In this document: positions 13,601-26,172 of the stretch, in pieces
How the letters are laid out: each line of letters opens with the position of its first letter
Numbering within the stretch: position 1 is the first letter of the stretch
Origin: Myoxocephalus aenaeus
Lineage: Eukaryota > Chordata > Actinopteri > Perciformes > Cottidae
Reading direction: 5' to 3'
DNA: 64,000 nucleotides
Assembly (NCBI GenBank): GCA_038501785.1
Contig: JBAMJR010000195.1
Span: forward strand, 3,486,501-3,550,500
Notes under the pieces: generated by a model
What the model was told of the DNA's origin: nothing
The model's database searches: none
Seen by the model: the letters and a program-made list of their open reading frames with translations, nothing else
Program-made: the position numbers and the translations under genes

Positions 13601-16600
13601 GCAAGGAGCAATGTGGACCTCTGCCGAGGCCGTTTTCATGAGTGAAATGGGTTAATTTTCGCTTCATCCTTCCACCAAGGATTATGTCAATCACGGCCAG
13701 TAGTATTTCTGTAATCCTGCTGACAAACAGACAAACAAACTGAACCCAAAACATAACTTCTTGGTGGAGATAATAAAGCCATAATGTGCATAGCTCTCAA
13801 TAAAGCAGCTTGCAGTTGTTTGCTTGAATGTCACACCTCACTGAGTATCTGAACAGATTCTGTGATTCTGTAAATCTAGAAATGCACACCCAGTTTAGTG
13901 ATTTCACGGTAGGTGTTTTTCTTTTTTCCAGCTGATATAATATACCTGTGTATAAGAAGGAGGAAAGCTCCAGGGAATCCCAAACAGATTCAAGTTTCAA
14001 ATTGGGATTAGAGGGAGAATGTAGTTGTTTTCCTCTCTTTTTCATAACCTTTGCCTTAACCTTAGTCAAAATCCACATCTTGGAATCTTGTCAAAGTTGC
14101 ATCTCATGGTGGAAACTAATTTATTCTGCTGTCTTTTGAGGTGTGGTGGATCTGTCATTCAGATTTTGAGGATTGAATTCGGGCTGGTGGAGGCCATGTA
14201 TGTCAGAAAGGTAGACAATTTGAAAGAAAGTGCTCCTTGTCATCTATTAAATTAGCTGCTTACTGCCACCTGCCAAGCCAGGTCTTTTCCTCTTAAGAGG
14301 GGTACAAACTCAGACACAATCCTTAATTCAGTCTCCAATTACGATGACTGAGATTGAGGAGATTGTTGGGCTTTCATTGAACTAAAAGTGCAGGTGTACT
14401 AGTTATATACCTCACCTATAATTATATCAGGCATACAGTTCTCTGGTTCACTTTAAATGTTATAAGAATATATTCACATGAAGGAACATATATCTGCTGC
14501 AATGCATTATCTCATAAAACAGTTGATACAGAAATGTTATCGATTTATAGATTGTTGTGTAGGTTTGTGTCCAGAAGCACGTTATCATGCAGACATTTTT
14601 AGCTGCTGTTATAACTGGCTTAAAGAAGTCGTTTGACATTTTTGGAAATATGCTTATTTGTGTTATTGCCCAGGGCTACATGAGAAGATTGATAGCCTAC
14701 TGCTTAGCTCAGCATAAAGTCTAGGCACTAAAGCTGCTGCTGGTCCAAAAGGGTCTGTTAAAAAAAAGACAAAATAAGAAATAACATGTCTTGCGTTATA
14801 ATCAGTGAGATTTGGGAGGTACAGACATTTGGCAGATGTTTTTAACTTTGGTCAGAGCCAGGCCTGCTGTTTCCAGTCTTTATGCTAAAATAAGCTAGGC
14901 TAGGCTAACCAGCCTCTGGCCATAGTCATATATTAACCAGTGAGACATGAGAATGGTATCAATCTTCTAATCTAAATTGTGGCAAGAAAGTCAATGAACC
15001 AACTAACCGGTGAACTAAACTTACATTTTGCGTAGAGGTTGGTTGTTTTCGGTGTGTGAGTCAGACCTGACTGGCGGTTAAGTATATGTTCTGCTGTATG
15101 AGCCGATGCAAATCACAGAACAAGTGTTTCTACAATGACCTAGATGGAATATGAAGTTTGAAAGGCACATATTGCCGGCTACATATCACTTTAAAAGAAG
15201 ATTGAGCAGCTCAGTGTGCAGTAGCTCTGATCATTGCTTGGAGATGGATGTCAGTGCAGCAATAACATCATCCCAAATGACACACCATCCTAGTATCGTC
15301 CTTATATGAATTCATCACTAATGTGTAACTATTGGATTATACGTGATCTTTGTATGTTATGCGTGTATACGATCGCATATCTGAAACTTTGTATTGATTT
15401 CCAGAGAGATGGGGAACATTCAGGTCCACCTAGCTCGTCTGCATTTCTATCTTCACAGCATAGGAATATGTTACAAACTGTCTCTTTCCTTGGTGATAAT
15501 AAAGGCAGAATCGTTTTATCACACTGAATAGAGATGACAAACTTTGATCACGATGCCTGTTCTCCCACGTTTCTTCCCCCAGGCTCGTTTAAATAACTGA
15601 AGATTGTTCGTGCATGATGAACATGAAATATCCAATCACCACTTTTAATATTCCACTATAAATGTTTGGGACATTTTGCTGAGCTTTTTTTTTGCCATTT
15701 ATGAAGGAGAGGATTCTAGTGCAACGGAGTTGTGTGTTTGAAACATCTTGCTCCAAATCTCACAAAGATCAAACAGGAGAAATCTGTATTGTTTTAAAGA
15801 TAATTCAGTGCCAAAGACCCCATTACACCATTAATAGATATGGATCTAACTTCTGGCATGCTTTCCATTCAGTAGTTATTCATTACAGAATAAATGTCCA
15901 CGGTGTTAAGCAATTTGTTCCCTCACTCTAGGATTTGAAAGTTTCCTCTATTTCACATTTCTGATCCTGACCTTTTTAAATCTGCAGACATCGGATGCAA
16001 ATTTCCACAATGTACGAGCACTGCGTACGGATGAGACATCTTTCACAGGAGTTCCAGCTGCTGCAGGTCTCTCAAGAAGAGTTCCTGTGCATGAAGGCCT
16101 TGCTCCTCTTCAGCATTCGTAAGTATCGTCCCGTGTACTGAGCGTCAACATGTCAAAACAAACTGCCTTGCTTTAGTTTATCCCAGAAGTGGGACATGCA
16201 GGAGAGAGACAACTGCTGAACATGCCGTCAAAACAGTTTTTTTTTCTGTTGTCACCAGTTCCAGTTGAGGGTCTGAAGAGTCAGAAGTACTTTGATGAAT
16301 TGCGTCTCACCTACATCAACGAACTCGATCGCCTCATTAACTACCGAATGGCGACCAACTGTCCTCAGCGGTTCTACCAGCTCACCCGACTCCTGGACTC
16401 TCTCCAGATGGTGAGACACGCTGCTTCAAATGGTCTCAAGTTAACTGTCGTTCACATGCACTCCTTCCCCCAACAGAGGGAGAAGGTAAAGAGTTTGTGA
16501 AATCTCAAGACATCTGAACATGTGGGTGCATCGTAGGCGAGCCAGGAGAACGGTCCAAAGCAAGAGTCATTTCTACAAATTGTCTGAAAGTGTTTCTTGG

Positions 16601-16898
16601 CTTTGCATGCAATTAAATCACATGGGATGCTGTGTTCTTTTTTAAATGCAGCATTCAAGCCAGTGCAAGCAGAATCCCCTGGATGAAATTTACTTTTTGA
16701 CAAAGGATTTAATGATTATTTATTTGTGTTATGTTTCAGACGGTAAAGAAGCTCCACCAGTTTACATTTGACCTGTTCGTCCAGGCTCAGTCGCTCCCCA
16801 CGAAGGTCAGCTTCCCAGAGATGATTGGAGAGATAATCTCAGTCCATGTACCAAAGATGCTGGCAGGTTTGGCTAAACCGATCTTGTTTCACGAGTAG
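4513..16898 (+). CDS. ar: Androgen receptor, exons 2-8 (5'-partial gene)
   Basis: Ligand-activated nuclear receptor (NR3C4) that binds androgens and regulates transcription from androgen response elements in the nucleus. Seven exons join without a frame break: 4513-4664, 4859-4975, 10620-10898, 12611-12755, 15988-16118, 16259-16410 and 16740-16898. They encode the end of the N-terminal domain, two C4 zinc fingers (P-box GSCKV), a hinge with the basic RKLKK signal, and a complete ligand-binding domain ending FHE-stop. Exons 2, 3, 5 and 6 have the same lengths as human AR (152, 117, 145, 131 bp). Ligand-contact residues known in human AR are present: N and Q of LNELGERQ, R of GWRS, and the T of FTFDL. 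Exon 1, which codes for most of the transactivation domain, is not in the window; no ORF of that size exists in 1-4512. Ar and ophn1 are convergent, as in mammals. Which teleost paralogue this is cannot be decided from the sequence alone. Confidence 0.96.
4705..4789. repeat. Three consecutive perfect hairpins in ar intron 2
   Basis: Three back-to-back inverted repeats. Arms 4705-4716/4723-4734 are 12 bp with a 6-nt loop. Arms 4735-4743/4751-4759 are 9 bp with a 7-nt loop. Arms 4760-4772/4777-4789 are 13 bp with a 4-nt loop. Hairpins 2 and 3 share the core AATATCTGTAT, so they look like a local duplication. They begin 40 nt after the exon 2 donor. Confidence 0.9.
4859..4975 (+). CDS. ar: ar exon 3: second zinc finger
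   Basis: 117 bp, as in human. It encodes the D-box (CASKNDC) and the rest of the second C4 finger, ending in EAGMTLG. The donor is GTAGG at 4976. Confidence 0.96.
4976..10619 (+). other. ar: ar intron 3
   Basis: 5.6-kb AT-rich intron. The stretch 6660-6830 has scattered AAGGTAATA-like units that may be a decayed repeat. No exon or conserved coding stretch was seen. Confidence 0.8.
10620..10898 (+). CDS. ar: ar exon 4: hinge and start of ligand-binding domain
   Basis: 279 bp (human 288; the difference falls in the hinge). It begins with the nuclear-localisation lysines (ARKLKKIG) and runs through helix 3 of the ligand-binding domain (LNELGERQLVKVVKWAKGLP). The split Gly codon continues into exon 5. 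Confidence 0.95.
11265..12060 (-). mobile_element. Decayed Tc1/mariner-like element, antisense in ar intron 4
   Basis: Read on the minus strand, the segment follows the layout of a Tc1-type transposase gene. Anti-sense phrases around 11540 (GGCAAACTCCAGACG), 11750 (GAAGGACGGCCTTGTCTCGG) and 11810 (TTGAACAAACCGTGCTCAGTG) match the order I know from fish Tc1 elements, and the RPSA-type motif after the first helix-turn-helix can be read. Many frame breaks are present. The terminal repeats are not clearly defined. Assignment is by resemblance only. Confidence 0.55.
12080..12430 (-). mobile_element. LINE reverse-transcriptase fragment, antisense in ar intron 4
   Basis: On the minus strand, codons for the RT motif VPQGS lie at 12356-12370 and for YADDT at 12264-12278. 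They are in the usual order and distance but in different frames. This is a decayed non-LTR retrotransposon piece just upstream of ar exon 5. Confidence 0.7.
12611..12755 (+). CDS. ar: ar exon 5: ligand-binding domain helices 4-5
   Basis: 145 bp, the human length. It carries the nuclear-receptor signature SWMGVMVFALGWRS, including the Arg that contacts the steroid A-ring in AR. The donor GTATGT at 12756 splits a Glu codon. Confidence 0.95.
12756..15987 (+). other. ar: ar intron 5
   Basis: 3.2-kb intron. Apart from the MITE at about 14.63-15.0 kb, no feature was recognised. Confidence 0.8.
14631..14995. mobile_element. Palindromic MITE-like element (copy 1)
   Basis: The left end (GTTTGACATTTTTGGAAATATGC, then GAGAAGATTGATA) recurs inverted at the right (TATCAATCTTCT then GCAAGAAAGTCAA), and internal GCTTAGCTCAGCATAAAGTCT is matched by TTTATGCTAAAATAAGCTAGGC. 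A related element lies at about 30.65-31.07 kb. This resembles a common fish MITE with long imperfect inverted halves; the superfamily is not determined. The right end looks truncated. Confidence 0.6.
15988..16118 (+). CDS. ar: ar exon 6: ligand-binding domain
   Basis: 131 bp, the human length. It encodes HRMQISTMYEHCVRMRHLS through EFLCMKALLLFSI. The donor is GTAAGT at 16119. Confidence 0.95.
16259..16410 (+). CDS. ar: ar exon 7: ligand-binding domain
   Basis: 152 bp (human 158). It encodes PVEGLKSQKYFDELRL through FYQLTRLLDSLQM. It ends in phase 0 before GTGAGA, with two residues fewer than the human exon. Confidence 0.94.
16740..16898 (+). CDS. ar: ar exon 8: C-terminus and stop
   Basis: 52 residues and a TAG stop at 16896-16898. 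It includes the FTFDL helix 11 segment and the helix 12 region (PEMIGEIISVHVPKMLAG) and ends KPILFHE. Confidence 0.95.
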   Translation, partial: TVKKLHQFTFDLFVQAQSLPTKVSFPEMIGEIISVHVPKMLAGLAKPILFHE

Positions 16899-18201
16899 AG
16901 GAGGGATTTTTAATTGATCAAAAAGTGACTCATCTTTGCTGCCTCCATAAACTTTAACAACGGTACTGTTTACTTACATCTTCAGTCTAATAGCTCTTAA
17001 CCCTGTCCTGTAATCATTATTTTGTTGCTCAAGTGTTTTTGTGTGTGTTCCTTTTAGCCATAATTGAGATTGTTTGTTTAAAACTGTTAAAGCTTTTATC
17101 TGCGGCAGTTGCAACGCATCGCCTGTTGACAGTTTGTGTTTTCAGAGATTCTACTTTACATACACAGTAAGTCTGTAAATAATTACAGCAACCAAAAAGT
17201 AGCAGGTTTAAGAACATTTCTGGAAGTTTTGCATGTGACTTTCATTATACATACACATGACAAGGTATTCATGGATACTGAAACACAAGAGACGGCCCAA
17301 AGAGCAGATGAGAATCGGGTCACAGAAATAAACAAACACTTGTTTCCCATCAACTTCCTAAAATCAGTTTTTCTAAGTGCCGCCTTCAGATGCACCGACT
17401 AAGTTCCTGCTTGTGATATTTAGAGTGGTTATTACAACTCGTGAGGCATTTAAGTGCTTAAGTGCCTTAAAATTAAACAATGTATTCCACCTGTAAAACA
17501 CAAACTTGATGCGCTACGTCATCATTGTTTACAGAGAACCTACAATATTAGATTGTCCTGCTGTGTGAGTGTCCAGTAGTGTTGGTGCTGCAGGTCGGTC
17601 GTTGAGGATAACGTCTACTGTCTGGACTTATGCTGTCTTAATTTGAAACTAAATGAAGCCAAGTAGAGTATTGGTTACTGATAAGGAAATCCAACTATGA
17701 AATGATAATAACATCGTTGTTACTACCTCTTGGGCTCGCATATCTCTCAACAACTAAGTTGAATATTTAGCTGAAGTAGTTCTGACCGCCATCGAAGGCA
17801 GCTGCAGTATATTTGTTTTTATCTGACTGTAAAAAATATGTATGCAAAACTGTGTTCATCCAGTATTCACTTAAAATCACTTTTATTGAAGAAAATTCAC
17901 AATAAAGTCAAAGACTTATTTACTTTGTCTTTGTGAAGCACTGTGAACAAGATGGCATTTAATGTCAGGCTGTGGGACAGCTGTTGTGCCTGGCAGCACC
18001 CATTTAACCAAAACCTCCCGTTGTGTAGTTTAAAGAGAAGACTTACGACCTTAAATCACGGTTGATGGTGAATGTCATTGATTACGGTGACACATTCCTC
18101 AGTGGGGGCTGTGCTATTGACGGAGAAAGCTGAGTTCACGGCTGCAGAATCTCTTGTTCGTCCTGCATCCAGTGCCGTCATTTGACGTGACGGTGACGTA
18201 G

Positions 18202-18635
18202 TTGGAAGCGAGGAAGAACTACTGGCTGTTTGAGCGTGGATGTGTAGTCTCTGCCTCCGGTAGTCTCACTGCCACGAGGTGTGCTCTCGATGCCGCTACA
18301 AAACACAACTCCAAGTTCCATTGTGTAAATAAAGTGAACAAAAAAATAACACAGAACTTACTTGTTCGCTTGGCTTGTATTGCAACAGTGAAAATGGCAT
18401 CCAAAAATAAGAGTGCAGAGGATGTTATGGATGACGATACATTTCACAGTGCATTGACTGACTGGGGTATGAGGGCAGTATTTATTTCAGCTTGTTTGAG
18501 TATATGGCCGAGAAAATGCAGCGGAGAGAGGCCAAGGTCGAGGCTGCGGCTGCATTAGCTGTGCAAGAGATTATGGCAATGCATCCTGGGACGTGTAGGC
18601 ACTGCTTTCTTGATAAAAGCCTTAGCGAAGGCTAA
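18202..18635 (+). pseudogene. Unrecognised decayed ORF with a frameshift
   Basis: An open frame (with KMASKNKSAEDVMDDDTFHS) runs to about 18465. The coding-like reading then continues in another frame from 18468, with YFSLFEYMAEKMQRREAKVE and an alanine-rich helix followed by CRHC, to a stop at 18633. It has higher CpG content than the surroundings. It is probably a transposon-derived or retroposed fragment; I do not recognise the family. Confidence 0.35.
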
Positions 18636-21600
18636 ATTAACCACATGCACCATCAACACTGATTTGGAAATCCATATAAAAGGTGGTAAACTTTCTCTGC
18701 AAGCATAACGAATATTTCACCTGGTCATCACTATTTGCTTTTGTCTATTTCTGAAATCAAATATCATGCATGATATGTAATATTCTTAGAATATACAGCA
18801 TAACAAACATTTCAGCCATGTGACTGTCATGAAAGCAACAACCTGGGCTCTATAATGTTAAACTCAGCCTTTTCACATCACATTGGCAGCAAATGTGTAT
18901 AGCTGTTTTCTTTATGTTACACATTTTATAGCCTTGTCTTAAAAAAATAAATAGTAGGTAAACTTGTCAAAGCAGGTATACTTGGCATGAGGGAAATTGT
19001 AGAACATTGGACTGTTAGTTTAAGAAGTTTCTGTACTTTATTTCTCCACTGCACAGCTACAAAACTATTGATAACCGAGTATTTGTAGTGCAACTTTGAA
19101 GAAATTCCCAAAGATTTCATATATATTTTTTCTGCATGCTAAACTATGTCTATATAGATATTTAGAAAGTATCAAACCCCCCTAGTTTGCTGCAGCAGGG
19201 ACTGGGAGACTTGTAGGGGAACCAGACCAGACCATGGCACAAAATACAGGCAAACTTGGATGATTCAAAAAGCAGCAAATACAACAAATACAAATTTACA
19301 GCCAAATTATAACTGGAAGGGCTTCAGATGTGAAATGTGAAAGTCCTTGACTTGTCCTGCCAAACCTTAGAGATGAAAACCAGGAAAAAAATCTGAAGAA
19401 TGCCTTGAAGATAACTGATCAAAGACACTTGAGTAAAACTGTTGAAAAGTATTAGTCAAATACAATTATCGGTTTTTGTATTTTAATTAAGAAACATAAA
19501 CACAAGGCACTTTGTACATACATCTTGGTCTACTTAATTACACTGAAATAGTGTATTCCAGTCATTGAATTAGAAGTGTAGCACACCCACAGTCCAACGC
19601 GAACAAAACTTCAAATTCGCTTCTGTGCTACATTCTGCAGCAATGTTTCATAACTCTGTAAAGTCAACACTTTTTAACAATTCCACATTTCCCCCACAAG
19701 CTTGTAGATGCATGCGTCATGTGATTGTTTAAATGTAGGCATCGTGTTTCGCTTTACACAAAGCAATGCATGGACATCCATGTACCACTCCAAGTACCTG
19801 TCTTTTGTATACTGACTGATGGTGTCAGCATTGTTCAATGCATGGGACATCCGTCAGAAGGCATAACGCCATTTTGTTGTACAGTGCAAAGTGATGAGTT
19901 GACTATAACAGTAATTTTCCGTGTTTTGTAACGGATTCATTCATAAACTTCAGTTGAGCGTTTAGAGTACTTTACTTGATCTGCAGAAATTAATGTCTTC
20001 GTCTTGTCTTTTTTATACAATCTTTGCTATGTGAACAGGAATGGGGGAGAAAATGGAAACCAGTAGCTATAGACCAGTTCAGGTGATCCATGAGACTCGA
20101 CCCCACAACAGCTAATTATAGTCCCGACACTTGAATACATGTGTCTGCTGTCATTTGAGAAAGCAGCAGTTCAGTGGGAAGTTAAAACTACACAGAAGCG
20201 TAATTAAAAGATAATATGACTATAAATAAAGCAGTAAAATGATTACCTGTATTTGAATTAAGCACATAATGCACTATATTGTAAGACTGATGTTGCAGCA
20301 ACTCTTTATCCTTTAAATTAATGCTGGTTCTAAAGAATGTTGTGTTTTTATTAATGCTGTTTTAACTTGTATTGTACATTACACGTGAGGGTGAAGGCAC
20401 TTCCAGTGCCAGTGAGTCATGCACTTCAATGAGCCACCTCGTTGCTCTGTATATTTTTTAATACTAATATGATTTAATCACCGTAGACTACAGTGTCTGT
20501 ATTATGTCAGTTGACAAAAGCTGGTATGTGCCCAGTGTACTGCATTTTAACCTGATTCTTTGTACATGCTACAGTAACTGTATATATTGATTCGTTTAAT
20601 GTCTGTTTTGGTGTCCCAACACTTGACTTTTAAAGTCATCTCTTGTATGATTTTTACCTTTTGTGACTTGGATATGTGTGTTTTTCAAATGTGTAAAGCT
20701 GCATCATCTTTTAAAGGCAATTAAAACAATTCTGACTCTTTTGTTTGAAGTAATTGTACAAGATACTTTAAAGTAGTGGCGATGGCGTGTCATCATTTCA
20801 TCGCCAAGTCCAAATGGTTCCGTTATTCCGAAAAGGAACAACTCAGGTTTGAGACATAAAGAGGCTTATTTCATTTTAATTGTATGGATTCTAAATAGCT
20901 TACACTGCTTGAATGCTGGTAGGAAAATAAATGAATAACAGTACAATTTTAGGAGCACAGATAAATGTGCCGCTGTTAGCTGGTAAGCGTGATGCTGTTT
21001 ATTAAAAAGTAGAACAAATATTCATCCAGTATAGATGCCTTCCCAAAGAAAAATATGTTGGCACCATAAATCCATTTTTAGTTCAGTTTAGCCGTCCTCT
21101 GATCCGTGCGCTGGCGTCAGAGAGAACTTGCATTCTTTTGTTGTGTGTGTGTGTGTGTGCTTCCGTATTTGACAGGCTTGCACTTTGCAGTATATTAATT
21201 TACTGCAGCTCATACAAGCTCATATGAATAGGCACGCAAGCTCTGGGCAGGGAATTTCCGATGGTCCCTGATGAGGGCCAACCGACCACCATGCCCAGTG
21301 CCGCGGGTCCAGTAACACCAGTGAGTTTCACTGTGACTGACCGGTCGTTAAGGTTGGACTGTGGCAGGAGGAGAGGACGGTAACTTAAAAACAACGTCTG
21401 ACTGTAGGTTTATGAAACAGACCGAGTGCATCAATGCTAAGAACTGTTGCGTTCCTCATTTGGCATGTCGCAGGTGGGAAAGTTAGCGGTCCAAGTTGTT
21501 TGAACTTGCATTTTAAAAACATGTTGCTCCTTTTAAATGTTATGCATTTCCTGTTGAGAAAGGGTATTTAAAGTGAATATAGATAAAAACCTCATGGATA

Positions 21601-22044
21601 TATGACCCATGAGGACTAATTGTGCTTATCAAAGGGAGCGTGGTTGTTTTTTTCGCAAAGATCAAAGGTGATCGTGAGAGGGCTCTCTGGGGTTTGCTCA
21701 AGTATTCCCGAGGCCGGAGGGGATGGACTGCATGGAGACACTTGGAGACTGTGAATGCTGGCAGCATGCGCTCTGCTGTCCGTGGTCCACACTGAACAAC
21801 TACTGTTGAATGGACTGCCTGAAACTTTGCACATTAACTCATGGTCACCGCAGAATATCGCTGACTGATTTTAGTGATCCTCTGCCTTTTGCGGTGACGC
21901 CTCCAGCAGGTTGACATTTGTGGCGACAACTTTGAGTTGGGTTGCCATGGAGAAATTAGTAAAAATAGCCTATTAATGTTCCTCTAGGGATAAATTGGGA
22001 TGAATTTGGGGATTTTTGTTGCTGGCACAGAGGCGTTATGTTTT

Positions 22045-22385
22045 GGTTGACAGTCTGTCACAATATCTCAGTATCTCCTGAAGGGGATTTCTTCAAATTT
22101 GGCACAAGCGTCCACTTGGACTCAAGGATCAACTGATTAGATGTTGGTGTTCAAAAGGTCAAGGTCACTGTGACCTAATATCCGTACCATTCTCGAGATA
22201 TCTCGGGAATGCCTTGAGCGAACGTCCACTTGGACTCAAGAATTAGAATTTAGTGGTCAAGTGTCATTTTTGGCCATAACTCAATAATTCATATGGTATA
22301 ATTTCCCACATATGTCTAATAAGATAAAGTGATGACCAGACATGGATGTAAACTGCAACATGACTGGTTGATGGAGGCATACAGC
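22045..22385. repeat. Dispersed fish repeat with internal duplicated units
   Basis: The phrase CGTCCACTTGGACTCAAG occurs twice (near 22109 and 22224), with GGTCAAGGTCACTGTGACC and ATATCTC units between. A shorter inverted relative (GAGTCCAAGTGGATGTTTGTGCC) lies at about 28762. The tandem half-unit structure is like a widespread fish interspersed repeat. Confidence 0.6.
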
Positions 22386-24364
22386 CTCGTTGCTGCTGCT
22401 TTTGTGCTTTAAAAAAGTAATTAAGTGATTTTCAGTTTAATGTTACCTCTATTGTTTATTGTCATTGTTCGATTTGGCCGTAGCATAATTTCCACCACTG
22501 TTGATTTAATTCTATCAGTCGTATTTGCATATTAATTCCCTGTTTTGTTTACATTTTCCTTGTGCTAAATTAAGAATAATAAAATAATGACTCATTTCAA
22601 ACATCAGCTCACTGACTGAGGAGATAGGACTATAATCATGCAATGACACAAACATATTTCCATAGATCATGTTAAGAACTTTTATTTTATTTTTATGAAA
22701 ACGAATGCAACCAGAAGAAAACCAGAATTATCAAACAAAAGTTTAAAATTAACATAACTATTTGAAAAACAAAGCTTTGGAGTGTTACGGTAACAATCAG
22801 TTTACTTGACCCGTTTTGGTAATCCCAACTATTTATTTTGAGGTGTAACAAATTCAGGTAAACTTCTCCATGAGGTAAGAAGTGATCGGCACCCAGGTCA
22901 GAAGTGAGGGAATGTACACTAGTAAATCTAGTTTTAATAATTCCCTATCAAACTAACATTAGCATTATATTCATCATGTAAATTCTACGCTGACTGGAAT
23001 ACAGGCTGACACATGGGTAGCAAAATACTTTTTTGTAATGCCTCTTAAAAAGTGACTCGTGGATGAATGACACGTTTTGTCAAATTCAATTTTGATCTAA
23101 ATATTATTTAAAAACTGACCAACTAAGATAGCTTCCACAGAAATAATTATTCCATTGACATTACTTGCTTCATCCAGCTCGTTGACAGACCCTCACATGG
23201 TTCATCACAAAATCTAGAAGTTAAGACTAATATTTCACATTTTCAAATTAATAATGATTAACCCTATTTGATCAATTAGTCTTCTTTGGGAGATCTATTT
23301 CACAATGCAAAGTGTTAAGAGTGGAGACAAGATGTCTCAGTAAGCCGTTTCAACCAATTATGGCAGTTTGATGCCGCTAATAAAATGGGTCATTAAAACT
23401 TCTTAACATTGTAAAATGACAAAATATTGTAATATTAGTTGAAAGAAATTGTCAACTGGCATGAAACAAGGGGGAAAAAATAGTACCGTCAAAAGTCCAT
23501 TTGGTAATGTGTTACCTCACAACATCCTTTTTCCCATTAAAAATAAAATGGAATCAAATCTATCCATTCCAGATCCATTATGATCGGCTAGGATCGTTGA
23601 CAGCGACTCCCTGCAGCCTGATCAGCACCCACCAGCACGTAGAGGCACATGATGTTCTCCGAGTCGCCTTAACTTTAATTCTGAGAAAACAAGCATGGAA
23701 ATAGACAAATTAAAACAGAAAAATCACTTCATTATACAGGTAGACTCTCAATTTATTCAGTATTTGGATGCTGTTAAATCTGTCACAACAGTAAATCTCA
23801 CCTCCTTTTTTTTTTTTTTTTTTCACATTCGTCACTGTTTATGATGGCGGAGAATCCGGTGGACTAAATTAGAAAAAGGGAGAAAAAAAATGTACAAATC
23901 GATTCTGGAGAAAGATGGTTGCTATTTTCACAAATGCTGATAATAAATAGAAAGATAAGAAGCTCAGAACAAACTCCTGAGGTCGTTCAGTTTTAATTGG
24001 CAACATAATCTAAAGTAGGGAGAAGCACGTTTCTGTGATGACGAGGAAACATGTAAATAACGGCAGAGAAAATGACTGCTAAATAAGTTATTATAGTGAA
24101 ACGTTCTTTCCAGGACAGTTCTAAGCTTTGGTCTAGTTTCCAAAATTGTGTTTTTTTTTTTTATCATTATTTTTTGTATTAGAGGTATAATATTGATGTT
24201 TAGTTTTTTGGGTGTATTTGTGTAAAAGTTTTAGTAGCATATTCATGCCATCCCCATCTCCTGCCTGCCTCCTAGCCACCTGGAAATAAGTCACTTTATT
24301 GCAACATCCTGATGAATGTTAGCAGTGTATGCACATTTGTGAAGGCTACTGTATTTTTAATTGA

Positions 24365-24404
24365 TCAAATATAATCAATCTATAAACAGATTGATTATAT
24401 TTGA
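24365..24404. repeat. Perfect 17-bp inverted repeat
   Basis: Arms 24365-24381 and 24388-24404 are exact reverse complements with a 6-nt loop (ATAAAC). AT-rich hairpin of unknown role. Confidence 0.9.
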
Positions 24405-24586
24405 CCGTCCGTCTCACTAACTGCCTCACCGAAGGTAAAAAGAAATGTTGAGACTACATGCTGTTCTTTTTAAGAATGGCATTGTCAAACAAGCTGTCAT
24501 TTTGTGGTCAAAAACACAACACAGATAACACTTTGTTGTGTCCACTTATTATTGACTCATTTAATTTGAGAAATATTTGAACTGAT

Positions 24587-25420
24587 TTGGCTTCAAAAGT
24601 AGCAGCGGCTTCTCAGTGGCCAACGCGGATAGCTCTCGATAGGCTCGCGGTCCGCATGGATATTTATGACTTTAAAAGATTTTCAGCACCGTCGAATGAA
24701 GAAAGAAAAGCTGTGGTTGCCGATGACAACACACCGCATGACCTGCAGCATCTTACCCATCGGAAGTGGCGAAACCTTACAGCGACTTTTCAGCGTGCTA
24801 CGAGAAGAAGGACCGACGATGTGACGTGGCTGCCCGTCGAACTGGCAAGCTCATAGTTAATAAACAGGGAAATATATATGTGTTTTAAAAAAAAGGCCCA
24901 TGGATGTGATCTGAGCACACCTTTCGGGGGAAAAAGATAAGAACAGTAGCTCGGCCAGTCATCATGAAATCATGTTAAACTGTGTGCATGTGTTGGCAGA
25001 AAAAGATGACAAGTTAGCAACTCGTTCACGATCAGTGCGGACTCAATTGAAGCCGTCGTGGAGTTTATCACGAGTCATATGAAACATGACATATGACTTT
25101 CACTAACAGCTGTTTCCTCTTCTTCAAAGCAAGACTGTGGACGTCGGCCCGTGCACTGTAGATGTCATGTGTACTTTAACCAATCAGCGAGAGCGGTTTG
25201 GGGTTTTTTCGGATCGTTTTGAAGAGAAGAGTAACACTAAAACTGACAAGGCGATCCGCCACCACACATCTGTGAGAGGAGAAGAAAATGTTATAAGGAA
25301 AGACGGGCTTGAGATTTCCTTGGTTTGGTGGCTGCAAGCGGTTTTCCCAAGATGTCAGCTAACTTTGATGAGAGCAAATTCTATAAATGAATTATTTCAT
25401 CTGGTGAGATTATAGTCTAA
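24587..25420 (+). other. Unassigned coding-like islands
   Basis: Two open stretches, 24587-24856 (with an internal ATG at 24656, MDIYDFKRFSAPSNEERKAV, ending ELASS-stop) and 25137-25415. Base composition is richer in CpG than the flanks. No domain was recognised. They may be remnants of a transposon or retroposed sequence, or chance ORFs. Confidence 0.25.
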
Positions 25421-26172
25421 TTTGATGTGATTATACTGTTCACAATAAATCCACGGGATGACTCCTGTACAGCTGCTAAATACTTTTCGTGTGCGGGAGA
25501 CGGTATTCTCGGCCACAAAACCTTTGAAGCACATAAAGACCAACAGCTGTGACAAACCAGAACCAGCTTTCTTCCTTGGCTCATGTTGCCACTGCAAAGG
25601 AAAGACTTATGGAACTGAGGAATAACCCTAATAAGAAGGACTTTCACATCAAAGTCAGGAACATCTTTGTCCAGAGGGAGAGACACACGGACTTCCTCTT
25701 CAAACAACGTAAGTAAATGTGGGGCTGTAACCAAATAGTTCAAAGATGTGTTCATAATGTTGATATTCCTTTTATATTAATATTATAAATGGTTATTATT
25801 AATGGAACAACAACACAATTATAATACTTATTATCATTAATAGTATTAATTATACTAATTATTATTAATAATAATAATACCGTAGACTTATTGCATGCAA
25901 TAGTACACCTTCCCCATTCTCTTTCTTACACACACAACCAACAAGGTGTTGTTGTTGCCTCATCTCAGTCCAAAAGTCAAAAATTACTGGAAAAAGAGAA
26001 ACATTTCCAAAATTCTAATAATCTTTTTACCGAAATAAGTATTCTTCTCATATTTGTTGGCATTTAGAATTTCAAAAACAACATCTTTAGTGTGGTCAAA
26101 AACTGTTTTGTTCTCAAAGTGGCGGTCTAGAAGCAATCTTACGTCACCATAAATTACATTTATATTATATAT

